Shown here one piece after another: positions 6,133 to 6,865 of a DNA stretch of 6,865 bases (the stretch's first letter is position 1; every line of letters starts with the position of its first letter). The position numbers and the translations under genes were made by a program. The notes beneath the pieces are model-generated. The model ran no database searches. It was not told where the DNA came from and saw only the letters and a program-made list of their open reading frames with translations. The stretch lies in contig JABGPX010000219.1 in the NCBI GenBank assembly GCA_018644745.1, positions 1-6,865 of the forward strand, written 5' to 3'. Origin of the DNA: Spirochaetales bacterium. Its GTDB lineage: Bacteria > Spirochaetota > Spirochaetia > ARS1246.

Positions 6133-6865
6133 ATGTTTTGGAAAGACCCTAAAGGTTTGAGAGATCTGCCCAACAGTTCGAGAATTGGAATATCTGCGTT
6201 TTTAATCATTGCAGGTATCGGCTATCTCCTCGGTTTTTTTAATATTCTGCTTACCTATCAGGATGTTGATCAAAAACCGGGATTGGGAATAGAGGACATA
6301 CAAATTTCCTTTTACGGAGCAAGGGAGCAGACTGCACTCGAAATATCGATCGACGGAAGCATGAAAACTTACTTCGCTAGCGATCGAGACTATGAATCAG
6401 TGAAGAACTGGATTACCGAGGGAGGAAAGGAAGCGGATTATCCAACTATCGAGAATATCATCGCCACTTCCTGTGCGACCTGCCATTCAAGCGCGGCGCA
6501 GGTAGCAGATGTCGTTACCGAGTCTTACGATGATATCAGCTCGTATTTGGTACAAGACACCGGGAAGTCGGTTTCCCGGCTGATCTCTCTAAGCCATACC
6601 CATGTTACCGGCACGTTAACTCTCATTTTCGGCCTTGTCCTTGTGTTTTCATACACCAGGTTTTCTGAACTCATCAAGACGCTCGTATATACCCTTGGTT
6701 TTGGTGCAATAGTTCTTGATATTGGAGCCTGGTGGCTGGCAAAAATTTGGAAGGGCGCGGCTTTTCTCGTAATTCTCGGCGGTGCCGCTCTTGGAGTCGC
6801 GTTTGCTGTTTTGGTATTGCTGTCGCTTTACGATGCGTGGCTCCGAAAGGCCGAAGTCAAGGACT
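6133..6865 (+). CDS. Membrane-anchored c-type cytochrome with four predicted helices, 3'-truncated
   Basis: 244 codons are visible and the frame is still open at the window end. The first hydrophobic helix covers about residues 18-41. A soluble loop follows (about 42-150) with one haem c site, CATCH (C114, C117, H118). Helices 2 to 4 lie at about 158-175, 182-203 and 209-232. This topology would place the haem loop in the periplasm with both ends in the cytoplasm, consistent with haem attachment by the Ccm/Ccs machinery. Just before helix 2 is SLSHTHVTG (152-160), whose His155 and His157 could supply an axial ligand or bind a second haem. It resembles small membrane cytochromes of uncharacterised function found in respiring bacteria; the electron donor and acceptor are unknown. 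It has its own promoter (6041-6068) and a strong ribosome site (6121-6126), so it is transcribed independently of the flanking minus-strand genes. The last visible residues (WLRKAEVKD) look like a cytoplasmic tail, so the gene probably ends soon after the edge. Confidence 0.78.
   Translation, partial: MFWKDPKGLRDLPNSSRIGISAFLIIAGIGYLLGFFNILLTYQDVDQKPGLGIEDIQISFYGAREQTALEISIDGSMKTYFASDRDYESVKNWITEGGKEADYPTIENIIATSCATCHSSAAQVADVVTESYDDISSYLVQDTGKSVSRLISLSHTHVTGTLTLIFGLVLVFSYTRFSELIKTLVYTLGFGAIVLDIGAWWLAKIWKGAAFLVILGGAALGVAFAVLVLLSLYDAWLRKAEVKD

Overview
The window looks like a piece of a Gram-negative-type bacterial chromosome of intermediate GC. Five complete or nearly complete genes sit in two convergent blocks, and a sixth gene is divergently transcribed at the right edge. 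Recognisable signs are clear AAGGAG ribosome sites in the right half, a good sigma70-type promoter, a membrane-anchored c-type cytochrome and sugar-related beta-propeller proteins of a kind common in carbohydrate-degrading environmental bacteria. I cannot fix the phylum. Spirochaetota, Planctomycetota and related groups are possible, and this is inference only. No RNA gene, CRISPR array, insertion sequence or prophage gene is visible.

Left block, plus strand, 1-3732: (i) the C-terminal part of an L-fucose/L-arabinose isomerase-family protein, cut by the window edge; (ii) a 508-residue glycoside-hydrolase-like five-bladed beta-propeller with a C-terminal beta-sandwich; (iii) a 391-residue Fe-S protein resembling the epoxyqueuosine reductase (QueG)/reductive dehalogenase group, with an irregular cysteine pattern. 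The genes overlap by 8 nt or lie 9 nt apart, so they very probably form one operon. The set suggests intracellular processing of an unusual (deoxy)sugar or glycoside. The role of the Fe-S protein is unknown and is the most interesting question here.

Right block, minus strand, 5957-3739: a SpoU/TrmH-family RNA 2'-O-methyltransferase followed immediately by a sialidase-type (Asp-box) beta-propeller protein whose start lies against the methyltransferase stop. The two blocks meet tail to tail, with 6 bp between stop codons and no visible terminator. The methyltransferase start is ambiguous: the best ribosome site serves an ATG in another frame, 13 nt upstream of the GTG that opens the conserved frame.

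After a 162-bp divergent intergenic region with a strong plus-strand promoter, a four-helix membrane protein with one CXXCH haem site begins at 6133 and runs off the right edge. It probably belongs to a separate respiratory or electron-transfer function.
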